Positions 22,937 to 28,818 of a stretch of 28,818 nucleotides of DNA are shown here, in pieces. The translations under genes and the position numbers were made by a program. The DNA is taken from positions 1 to 28,818 of the forward strand of contig JBDRGC010000326.1 of assembly GCA_043818215.1 (NCBI GenBank), written 5' to 3'. The notes beneath the pieces are model-generated. The model saw only the letters and a list, made by a program, of their open reading frames with translations. It was not told where the DNA came from and did not search any database. Source of the DNA: JBDRGC01 sp043818215. GTDB lineage: Bacteria; Chloroflexota; Anaerolineae; Anaerolineales; UBA11858. Every line of letters starts with the position of its first letter. The first letter of the stretch is position 1.

Positions 22937-23672
22937 GTCTTAATTCTGCTGTTGGTCTAATTTCTAGGTTACCAGGTGGTGGATAAGGCGGTGAAATGAA
23001 CTTGTCCGGGTACTCTATTTGCATGATAATGTCCGACAGAGACTGTTGTCCAAAGATTTTATAGGCTTCTTTCCATGGGCTTTCTGGGTAAACCTTCTCT
23101 GGGTCTGAAACGTTAAATCGCCAAGGATGTGCAACCCCTACATAGTATTGTTGTTCAGAGAATCCTGCGAGAGGTCTAAGAAACATCAAATATCTATCCC
23201 CAATGTTTGGGGCAACATAGTTTTCATTTGTCTTTGCCTTTTCTATTTCTGCTCCAGTTTTTGGTATATCTGGTCCTAAGAAACCCTCTCGCTGGACTAT
23301 GTAAATTGTATGCTCTCCATTGCCTTTTATGTACTGCTCTACCTTGACTTGGTAGACTTGTCCAACAACAAAGACATCTGGATCGCTTTTTGATACATCG
23401 TTAATATCACGAGCCATGTTTATTATGTTATCCGCCCGATTGACCCGCCCTACCATGATTAACGCGGAGTTGGCCACCAAGTCTTGCATAGAAGTCGCAA
23501 CGATGAAACTGCCATCACCCTGGCCAGCCGAGACAGGCTCAGGTGATTGAATAAACTGCTGTGTTGGAGATAGAGACGACATTCCTCCACAAGCCGTTGC
23601 TATAATGGTGAGAAATAGCAAAGTTAGCATATGACTTGCATGAACATTCTGGGACAATTTTAGCCTCTTCAC
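22926..23672 (-). CDS. Putative secreted lipoprotein of unknown function
   Basis: 248 residues. A signal peptide with lipobox ATAC (Cys28) followed by GG suggests an exported lipoprotein. The body contains ALIMVGRVNRADNI, a beta strand series with VFVVGQVYQVKVEQYIKGNGEHTIYIVQREG, then GDRYLMFLRPLAG, typical of small surface lipoproteins whose partner is unknown. The C-terminus is Pro-rich. It starts at GTG 23672 with AAGGA eight bases upstream and lies 28 bp after the metzincin-like gene. The two form a pair, AT-richer than the surrounding cluster genes, and look like an insertion. Confidence 0.75.
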   Translation of the reverse strand: MKRLKLSQNVHASHMLTLLFLTIIATACGGMSSLSPTQQFIQSPEPVSAGQGDGSFIVATSMQDLVANSALIMVGRVNRADNIINMARDINDVSKSDPDVFVVGQVYQVKVEQYIKGNGEHTIYIVQREGFLGPDIPKTGAEIEKAKTNENYVAPNIGDRYLMFLRPLAGFSEQQYYVGVAHPWRFNVSDPEKVYPESPWKEAYKIFGQQSLSDIIMQIEYPDKFISPPYPPPGNLEIRPTAELRPYP

Positions 23673-23700
23673 AAGAACATCCTTGGTGAAGTAAGTAATG

Positions 23701-24351
23701 TTAGGGATAGATTTGATCTACTAAGTCGATATCGGGCTGTTGTGGTGTGTAATAGATATTGGGGTCAGGATTGAATCCCATAAGCGCAATCATGCTACCT
23801 GAAAGATGTCCTATGCTCTGCCCATGACCTGTTTCATGACCAGCATAAGCATGATATTCATTAGTGGTATGGCTGTAATACGAATTTCCCCAAACCTCGT
23901 ATTTGACCGTAGTAGTACCACTGCAGAATGGTTGAGCATAACCACCATACCCATCATCTGCGCTGTAGGTATTGAAGGTAGTAGGGCCACTGCTTGAAGA
24001 GTAAAAATAAATTTTCGTAGACACACCATTCCAATCGGATATTGCTGCCTCAAAAGCACTCCGCCACACACCTGGTTTCCATAAATTTCGCCCCCACTTG
24101 TAAGAAATCCACGTGTATGATCCAATATTATGGTGCCAACGGCAAGGCGGGATATCTACCTCAGTCAAGAAATTGTTCATCACTACGGGCAAATATATGT
24201 GGTGATTTTGGTTTTGATAAACATTGGACACTTTCTTCGGCAATTCAGCAGAACCTCTTGCTGTTGAATTGCCGAAGAAAGCTTGTATGAGAGCTACGCT
24301 GAGAACCACAAGCATGGTTGATGTTCTTATATGGTTTCGATTGAGTTTCAT
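23701..24351 (-). CDS. Secreted metzincin-like zinc metalloprotease
   Basis: 216 residues. A signal-peptide-like N-terminus (STMLVVLSVALIQAFFG) is followed by the YLPVVMNN motif seen in Chloroflexi secreted proteins. The catalytic motif HETGHGQSIGH (His172, Glu173, His176, His182) fits HExxHxxxxxH of metzincins, with Ser where matrixins usually have Gly. A Met-turn candidate (SMIALM) follows five residues later. The upstream WRSAFEAAISDWNGVSTKIYF resembles the matrixin core. This predicts a small extracellular peptidase without a propeptide cysteine switch that I can see. ATG 24351 is preferred over GTG 24363. Together with the next lipoprotein gene it interrupts the membrane-protein cluster. 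Confidence 0.72.
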   Translation of the reverse strand: MKLNRNHIRTSTMLVVLSVALIQAFFGNSTARGSAELPKKVSNVYQNQNHHIYLPVVMNNFLTEVDIPPCRWHHNIGSYTWISYKWGRNLWKPGVWRSAFEAAISDWNGVSTKIYFYSSSSGPTTFNTYSADDGYGGYAQPFCSGTTTVKYEVWGNSYYSHTTNEYHAYAGHETGHGQSIGHLSGSMIALMGFNPDPNIYYTPQQPDIDLVDQIYP

Positions 24352-24408
24352 CGTCTCTTTCACTGAATCTGATACTGAATCCTAACACAAATTGGCATGC
24401 TTTGCCAG

Positions 24409-25071
24409 CTAACCCCCGTAAGGGCGGTCGCTGCCCATGAGAATTCGGATGCCAGTTGCGATAGTGCCGAGGGCTACACCTAGCAAGATACCCCGCGCCC
24501 CGCCAACAGCCCATACATCGACAACCCAGGTACGCAGCCAGCTAAACGCAGAGATGGACGCGAATTGCGGCACTGCACCGAGCAGGAGCACCAATACAAT
24601 CCCCACAAAGACAGCGGAGAACACGGTCATCCGCCGCCCCAGCAGGCGGGCCGCAGCGTAAGTCAGGCTGACTGTCAACACGGCCATCAAACTGGTTTCA
24701 ATCGGAAGTTGGATATTATCGAAAATCCAGAGAGTCTTTTGGAAATTAGGCTCCCCTCGAAGATAGATTCCTGAGATTTCGTAGATTCCTACGCCCAGGG
24801 TGAGCATCAAAGAAAGCAGCAGTACAAAGCTGTAACCTTCGTTTTTGCCTGTTTTTATTTTCCGCCAATGCACTGAGGTCAGGTTGGCAATACCTACCAG
24901 CATGGCAACCGCGGCCAATACCACTGCGCCTTTCAGGAAATAATCCCTCACGACGCCTAACATGGTAGGCCTGCCGGCCGCGTCGCTCCCGAAGAAATAT
25001 CCCAGCAGCACAATCATGCCAAAGCTAATCGCAATTGCAGTAGAAAATGTCGCCTTGAATTTTAGCTTCAC
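24409..25071 (-). CDS. Multi-pass membrane protein paired with the DUF6754-like protein
   Basis: 220 residues with about six hydrophobic segments: helix 1 (FSTAIAISFGMIVLLGYFFG), FLKGAVVLAAVAMLVGIANLT, YSFVLLLSLMLTLGVGIYEI, then three more, ending in LGTIATGIRILMGSDRPYGG. Loops are short and carry no known catalytic or transport motif. The ATG at 25071 overlaps the stop of the upstream gene as ATGA, so the two are coupled, the same arrangement as the zinc-ribbon/membrane pair at 20055. Probably an inner-membrane partner in one complex. Function unknown. Confidence 0.78.
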   Translation of the reverse strand: MKLKFKATFSTAIAISFGMIVLLGYFFGSDAAGRPTMLGVVRDYFLKGAVVLAAVAMLVGIANLTSVHWRKIKTGKNEGYSFVLLLSLMLTLGVGIYEISGIYLRGEPNFQKTLWIFDNIQLPIETSLMAVLTVSLTYAAARLLGRRMTVFSAVFVGIVLVLLLGAVPQFASISAFSWLRTWVVDVWAVGGARGILLGVALGTIATGIRILMGSDRPYGG

Positions 25072-25850
25072 AACAGCCCCTTTAGAGTGTCGATGATGAT
25101 CTGCTCGAACCCCAACACCTTAATGACGATGCCGCCCAGTATCGCTGCCACCAGAAGCCACCGGATTACGTCTTGAGCGCGCAAGCTGGCGGCGTGCATA
25201 GGGCCGGCCTGGACATAGGCTCCCCCGGCATACAATTCTTCCCCGATGAGGGGTTCGTGAGCGGTGGCGTAGAGAATCGCCTGGGCGGAGATATTGTCAG
25301 TGCCGGCCAATGTCAGGTTGCCGCCGCGTTCGCCCGCGTCGGTGAGCAGAGCAACTTCGCTGCCAAAACTGCCAGCCAGGATATTAGCAGCGGACTTTTC
25401 AGCGCTGGCTACTGGTAAGGCTCCCGCCGCGTAGGAAAAAGGTGTAAATCCAAGTAGCTGCCCGGCAGTAGGATCGTAGTGATCGATCATGCCAATATCC
25501 CGGTATGTGCCGCTCAACGTGTCCCGTGCCAGGATAGCCAACGCCGGGTCTCCGGTGGTGGCGATGGGGGGACTGTCACCCGCCGATGTCGACTGGGCCA
25601 TGCGGCCTAACATGCTCAAACCCACAAAGGCAGCTGAACTCTTGGGGCCGGTGATATTGCCGCGGCCAATGCTGATATGTAAGCGAGAGCCAGACTCGAC
25701 TGCCAGATCAATCGCCCGCCGTAATTTGGTGAAGGCGGGAATTGCGCGCAGATTCGCCCCGGGGCGGCTGCGTCTTGACGCGGCGGATATAATGATCAGG
25801 CCAAAGAATACGAGGATGAAAGCCAGGCCAATGAGACCAGATATGGTCAC
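25068..25850 (-). CDS. DUF6754-like membrane protein
   Basis: 260 residues. N-terminal membrane helix (LIGLAFILVFFGLIIISA), a globular region, and a C-terminal helix (IRWLLVAAILGGIVIKVLGF). The core runs RAIDLAVESGSRLHISIGRGNITG, then ALAILARDTLSGTYRD, GFTPFSYAAGALPVASAEKSAANILAGSFGSEVALLTDAGERGG, and ATAHEPLIGEELYAGGAYV, with many small conserved-looking Gly/Ala/Ser positions. I recall this pattern from the DUF6754 family of bacteria and archaea, which has no assigned function. The start is GTG 25850 with GGAGG nine bases upstream. It is the first gene of the minus-strand cluster and the only one with a clear upstream promoter. Confidence 0.7.
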   Translation of the reverse strand: MTISGLIGLAFILVFFGLIIISAASRRSRPGANLRAIPAFTKLRRAIDLAVESGSRLHISIGRGNITGPKSSAAFVGLSMLGRMAQSTSAGDSPPIATTGDPALAILARDTLSGTYRDIGMIDHYDPTAGQLLGFTPFSYAAGALPVASAEKSAANILAGSFGSEVALLTDAGERGGNLTLAGTDNISAQAILYATAHEPLIGEELYAGGAYVQAGPMHAASLRAQDVIRWLLVAAILGGIVIKVLGFEQIIIDTLKGLL

Positions 25851-25895
25851 AGCGGGGTTACCTCCAGTTTGTTTGCCATATTGCGATGCTCGTTC

Positions 25896-25904
25896 ATTAT
25901 ATCA
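25896..25904 (-). promoter_or_regulatory. Extended -10 promoter of the membrane cluster
   Basis: On the minus strand TGATATAAT is a perfect extended -10. The predicted start near 25889 gives a leader of about 39 nt before GTG 25850. The -35 position falls in the CGTGATG array and has no TTGACA-like hexamer. Confidence 0.5.
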
Positions 25905-25907
25905 TCT

Positions 25908-25942
25908 CGTGATGCGTGATGCGTGATGCGTGATGCGTGATG
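25908..25942. repeat. Heptamer array (CGTGATG) x5
   Basis: Five exact 7-bp units followed by a partial CGTGA. A short inverted CACG-TTT-CACG patch follows at 25959-25968. It separates the membrane-cluster promoter from the small ORF at 25971. Confidence 0.9.
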
Positions 25943-25970
25943 CGTGAAATATGTTACCACGTTTCACGTT

Positions 25971-26225
25971 TCAAGCTTTACTCTTTTGCCGAAGAAAAGA
26001 AGAGAATGCCTGAATTTCTTCAGGGTCTTCCAAAAGATTGGCTAAAGCATCCAAATGACCTGCGGGTAAAATCTGATTTAGCAAGGGTTGACCCAAATAG
26101 ACAGCCTGCGCACCCAGCAAGTTAAGCGGCCCTGTCGCTTCAAGCAGCGCAGCGACAATATCCTGCACCCCCCAACGGCAAAGTAAATCGGCCCAAACTT
26201 GCCAGATATGTTTATCTTCTTTCAC
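25971..26225 (-). CDS. Small uncharacterised protein, 84 residues
   Basis: The protein reads WQVWADLLCRWGVQDIVAALLEA, then GPLNLLGAQAVYLGQPLL and HLDALANLLEDPEEIQAFSSFLRQ: amphipathic, helix-rich, with no signal peptide, unlike the repeat-derived ORFs nearby. It starts at GTG 26225, which is exactly the seventh base after an extended -10 (TGCTATACT), implying a leaderless mRNA. It ends 29 bp before the CGTGATG array. No family is recognised; a small cytoplasmic helical protein or subunit is all that can be said. Confidence 0.6.
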   Translation of the reverse strand: MKEDKHIWQVWADLLCRWGVQDIVAALLEATGPLNLLGAQAVYLGQPLLNQILPAGHLDALANLLEDPEEIQAFSSFLRQKSKA

Positions 26226-26231
26226 AGGCCA

Positions 26232-26240
26232 AGTATAGCA
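26232..26240 (-). promoter_or_regulatory. Extended -10 promoter with leaderless geometry
   Basis: TGCTATACT on the minus strand, then six bases, then the GTG start of the 84-residue protein. The spacing is identical to that at miaB. Confidence 0.5.
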
Positions 26241-26295
26241 TAAATCCGTGGAGCGTGTTTTATAAATGAGCTATTCAAGTATAGCACGATTCTCT

Positions 26296-26478
26296 GATTC
26301 GCTGACCCGCCGACTCGCCGACCGCCGACCGCCGACCACCGACCACCGACCGCCGACCACCGACCGCCGACCACCGACCGCCGACCACCGACCGCCGACC
26401 ACCGACCGCCGACTCGCTGACCACCGACCACCGAACGCCGACCGCTGACTCGCCGAACATCGACCGCCGACCGCCGAA
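26296..26478. repeat. Heptamer array (CCGACCG / CCGACCA) with some octamers
   Basis: About 25 units. The first few are octamers (CGCTGACC, CGCCGACT), the rest mostly 7-bp CCGACCG or CCGACCA. Reading frames across it on both strands are artefacts. The gap 26226-26742 contains this, the nested-hairpin copy B, a second array and the promoter of the next gene. Confidence 0.93.
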
Positions 26479-26614
26479 CATCGAATGAACACTTGCACCT
26501 AAACGCAAGTGCAGGTGTTCGATGCTGTTACGGGAAACCTGCTAAAGCTGGTTCAGAACATGTCGTAACATGCTTTCGCAGGTTTTTGATACCAGACCCC
26601 GAATTCATTCGGGG
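26479..26614 (-). repeat. Nested-hairpin interspersed element, copy B
   Basis: Reverse-orientation homologue of 5059-5166. It is bounded by CCCCGAAT-TC-ATTCGGGG (26597-26614) and the CATCGAA/TTCGATG hairpin (26479-26524), with CATGTTACGACATG and AGCTTTAGCAGG-type words between them. The loop of the terminal hairpin carries an extra 28 bp (26490-26517) absent from copy A. Confidence 0.75.
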
Positions 26615-26617
26615 GGT

Positions 26618-26696
26618 CTCGCCGATCCGCCGACTCGCCGATCCGCCGACTCGCCGACTCGCTGACTCGCCGACTCGCCGACTCGCCAATCCGCTC
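26618..26696. repeat. Octamer array (CCGACTCG / CCGATCCG)
   Basis: About ten 8-bp units directly abutting copy B. They are the reverse complement of the GCGAGTCG-type units at 4776-4980. Confidence 0.92.
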
Positions 26697-26721
26697 CTTG
26701 CCTCACATCTATACTTCAGGG

Positions 26722-26727
26722 TAGAAT
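26722..26727 (+). promoter_or_regulatory. Candidate -10 box of the LysM-M23 gene
   Basis: TAGAAT within AGGGTAGAATGC; the predicted start near 26734 leaves a leader of about nine bases and no Shine-Dalgarno. The GGGTAGAAT word also occurs upstream of the double-LysM gene (8956-8964). Confidence 0.4.
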
Positions 26728-26742
26728 GCTCCTACCAAATCC

Positions 26743-28278
26743 ATGCCGAAAAAAAATTCTTTCCAGCCAAAACTGCCTCTGGCACTTATCCTGACACTTG
26801 CAATCATCTTGGGAGCCTGCGTTCGCCCTGCTGACTCCGACATTGAGCCGTGGCAGCCAGATGCGGGCGCGCTGACGCTTGTGCCCGCATCGGCAAACGA
26901 GAACCCTTACACTACGCGCCCTTCCGGGGATCCAATCCACACCCCCACGCCCGACGCCCCCCACCCCTTGCCCGGACTTCGCACTGCCGCCGAGCAATAC
27001 ATCGTCCAATCCGGCGATACACTGGGGCAAATCGCCGAACGTTACAGCGTCACCGTCGCGGGGATTGCAGAAGCCAGCAATATCGCCAACGTCAATATTT
27101 TAGAAGTGGGGCAAGAGCTTACCATCCCCGTTCCAGAGCCGGCGGTTACCGGCCCTGGTTTCAAGATCATCCCCGATTCCGAATTGGTAGCCGGCCCCGT
27201 CACGGCCTATTTTGACGCGGCCGACTTCGTCTACAGCCAAAACGGCTACCTGGTGCGCTATCAGGAAGAAGTGGATGGACAGGCACTCTCAGGCTACCAA
27301 ATTGTCCAGCGCGTGGCGCAAGATTATTCCGTCAACCCGCGGCTGCTGCTGGCGGTGCTCGAATATCAAAGCGGGTGGGTCACCAACGCCAATCCGCGCA
27401 CGTCGACGCTGAAATACCCCCTGGGCTGGCAGGATTCCCTGCAGGAGGGACTCTACAAACAATTGGCCTGGGCAGCCAACACCATCAATCGCGGCTATTA
27501 CCTGTGGCGGGCCAACGCGGTGGCTGCCTGGGTGCTGACCGATGGAGCCACCGTGCCGGTCAACCCCACCATCAACGCCGGCACCGCCGGGATGCAACAC
27601 TTTTTTGCCCAATTATACGGACGCCAGATTTGGGAAAAGACTGTCACCGAAGAAGGCATCTTCGCTGTTTATAACGATTTGTTCGGCTACCCATTCGACT
27701 ACGCTTACGAACCTGTTCTGCCCCCCCACCTGGCACAGCCTGCCATGCAGCTTCCTTTCGAGCTGGGCATCGAATGGGCCTTCACCGGTGGCCCGCACGG
27801 CGGCTGGGGCAGCGGATCTGGCTGGGCGGGCCTCGATTTTGCCCCTTACACGGATACCCCCCTGGGATGCACCATCAACGACGCGTGGGTGGTTGCTGTG
27901 GCCGATGGGCTGATCGTCCGCGCGGAGAACGGCGCGGTGGTGCAAGACCTGGACAGCGACGGACGCGAGCAAACCGGATGGACGGTACTCTTCATGCACA
28001 TCGAAGCCCGCGACCGCGTCCAGGTTGGAACCCACCTGCGGGCCGGAGAGCGCATCGGCCACCCATCCTGCGAAGGCGGCTTTTCCGATGGCACCCACGT
28101 CCACATCGCCCGGCGGTATAATGGGGAATGGATTCCCGCAGACCAAAGCATACCCTTTGTCCTCGATGGGTGGACATCTACCGGCGCAGGCCTCGAATAC
28201 GATGGCTTCCTCCAAAAAGGAGCTATAAGCATCGAGGCCTGGAACGGCAGCACCCCCGAAAACGCCATCCACCGCTAA
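26743..28278 (+). CDS. LysM lipoprotein with M23 (LytM-type) peptidase domain
   Basis: 511 residues. Lipoprotein signal peptide (lipobox LGAC, Cys26), linker, LysM at about 85-131 (YIVQSGDTLGQIAERYSVT). A middle domain of about 180 residues contains YSVNPRLLLAVLEYQSGW, resembling the catalytic-Glu region of lysozyme-like folds. A C-terminal M23 domain at about 345-470 has zinc ligands in GGPHGGWGSGSGWAGLDF (His, Asp) and THVHIARR (His-x-His). M23 enzymes cut peptide cross-links, so it probably remodels peptidoglycan or processes a surface polymer outside the membrane. ATG 26743 has no ribosome-binding site but fits a short-leader mRNA. One base separates it from its paralogue downstream. Confidence 0.87.
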   Translation: MPKKNSFQPKLPLALILTLAIILGACVRPADSDIEPWQPDAGALTLVPASANENPYTTRPSGDPIHTPTPDAPHPLPGLRTAAEQYIVQSGDTLGQIAERYSVTVAGIAEASNIANVNILEVGQELTIPVPEPAVTGPGFKIIPDSELVAGPVTAYFDAADFVYSQNGYLVRYQEEVDGQALSGYQIVQRVAQDYSVNPRLLLAVLEYQSGWVTNANPRTSTLKYPLGWQDSLQEGLYKQLAWAANTINRGYYLWRANAVAAWVLTDGATVPVNPTINAGTAGMQHFFAQLYGRQIWEKTVTEEGIFAVYNDLFGYPFDYAYEPVLPPHLAQPAMQLPFELGIEWAFTGGPHGGWGSGSGWAGLDFAPYTDTPLGCTINDAWVVAVADGLIVRAENGAVVQDLDSDGREQTGWTVLFMHIEARDRVQVGTHLRAGERIGHPSCEGGFSDGTHVHIARRYNGEWIPADQSIPFVLDGWTSTGAGLEYDGFLQKGAISIEAWNGSTPENAIHR

Positions 28279-28279
28279 C

Positions 28280-28818
28280 GTGAAACGCATACTCCCTTTT
28301 GCTCTGATTTTACTGGCACTTGCAAGCTGCAATATGCCCACCAGCGGCTTGCCGGTTTTCATCGCGCCTTCAGAGGCGGAAAAGGCGGCCACCCCAAACT
28401 GGGCCGCCACCCTGGAAGCTGCGATTCCACCCACAGCGAATCCTGGTCCCGAGGCAACCAGCCTGGAATTGCCGGTTGATCCTGCTACCGGGGGTACAGC
28501 CACCCCCACCCCAACTCCCATCAGCATCGGCCCCTTCCTATATTACTCTCAGGCCGGCGACACGCTCGAGACAATATCCGTCCGCTTCGGCGTCTCTGCC
28601 GGTGAAATCTCATCCCCCGAACCCATTCCCCAACAAGGATTCATCAACCCTAACCAGTTGCTGATCATCCCCAACCGCCTCTCGAACACCACGCTGTCCA
28701 CGCATATACTGCCCGATAGCGAGTTTGTTTATTCCCCCTCCGCCATCAATTTCGATGTAATAGATTACGTAAAAAACGCCGGCGGTTATCTGGATGGCTA
28801 CCACGAATACCTGGGCAG
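28280..28818 (+). CDS. LysM lipoprotein, paralogue of the preceding gene (partial)
   Basis: The frame is open from GTG 28280 to the window end (179 residues visible). A lipoprotein signal (LALASCNMP, Cys17) is followed by a Pro/Thr linker and a LysM at about 95-137 (YYSQAGDTLETISVRFGVS). A segment PDSEFVYSPSAINFDVIDYVKNAGGYLDGYHEYL then aligns with PDSELVAGPVTAYFDAADF... of the preceding protein. The two genes are tandem paralogues; whether this one also has an M23 domain lies outside the window. Start by GTG one base after the previous stop, no separate ribosome-binding site, so translation is probably coupled. Confidence 0.85.
   Translation, partial: MKRILPFALILLALASCNMPTSGLPVFIAPSEAEKAATPNWAATLEAAIPPTANPGPEATSLELPVDPATGGTATPTPTPISIGPFLYYSQAGDTLETISVRFGVSAGEISSPEPIPQQGFINPNQLLIIPNRLSNTTLSTHILPDSEFVYSPSAINFDVIDYVKNAGGYLDGYHEYLG

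Noticed and set aside
26222..26508. Several Gly/Arg/Val-rich ORFs on both strands
   Set aside because: They are translations of the CCGACCA/CCGACCG array and of hairpin copy B.
27613..28527. 304-codon minus-strand ORF
   Set aside because: It is a shadow of the LysM-M23 gene and its paralogue, which show clear motifs on the plus strand.

Overview
The window looks like chromosomal DNA from an uncultured or environmental member of the Chloroflexi, most likely Anaerolineae. This is inferred from gene content rather than a marker gene. The clues are many lipoproteins with Pro/Thr-rich linkers and LysM, SH3b or NBR1-type Ig domains, a YLPVVMNN-type motif in a secreted protein, a MutL-type ASKHA protein beside a DUF6754-like membrane protein, and GC-rich genes separated by heptamer/octamer tandem arrays and palindromic repeats. 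There is no rRNA, tRNA, CRISPR array, transposase, integrase or phage gene.

Layout. 1-860: 5' part of a P-loop kinase-like gene (minus strand) with two operator-like palindromes upstream, a 46-codon orphan ORF and small repeats. 858-4760 (minus): a LysM surface protein, an MFS transporter and the large subunit of a methylmalonyl-CoA mutase-type enzyme. 4761-5288: a divergent intergenic region made of octamer arrays and a nested-hairpin element. 5289-9881 (plus): miaB with an apparently leaderless start, two paralogous lipoproteins, and a membrane-anchored double-LysM protein that ends in a strong terminator. 9972-13255 (plus): a zinc-uptake operon, zur-znuA-znuC-znuB, under a consensus promoter followed by a perfect Zur-box palindrome. 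13444-14904: a phosphohexomutase. 14905-15644: a gene-free stretch with a heptamer array, two MITE-like inverted-repeat elements and a terminator hairpin.

15645-25850 (minus) is the most unusual part. In transcription order it holds a DUF6754-like membrane protein, a multi-pass protein overlapping it by ATGA, a two-gene secreted-protein insert (metzincin-like and lipoprotein), an 897-residue zinc-ribbon protein with about 19 PDW-type motifs and two membrane segments, a second multi-pass protein overlapping it by ATGA, a MutL-family ASKHA ATPase, a predicted barrel-sandwich/KOW-like protein, and a small two-helix protein with an LPSTG sorting-type tail. Apart from the insert this looks like a single membrane-associated apparatus of unknown function.

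25851-28818: a heptamer array, a small conserved-looking protein with another leaderless-type promoter, a second copy of the nested-hairpin element inside tandem arrays, and two adjacent paralogous LysM lipoproteins. The first carries an M23 peptidase domain and the second runs off the window.

All assignments come from reading sequence motifs. No database search was run.
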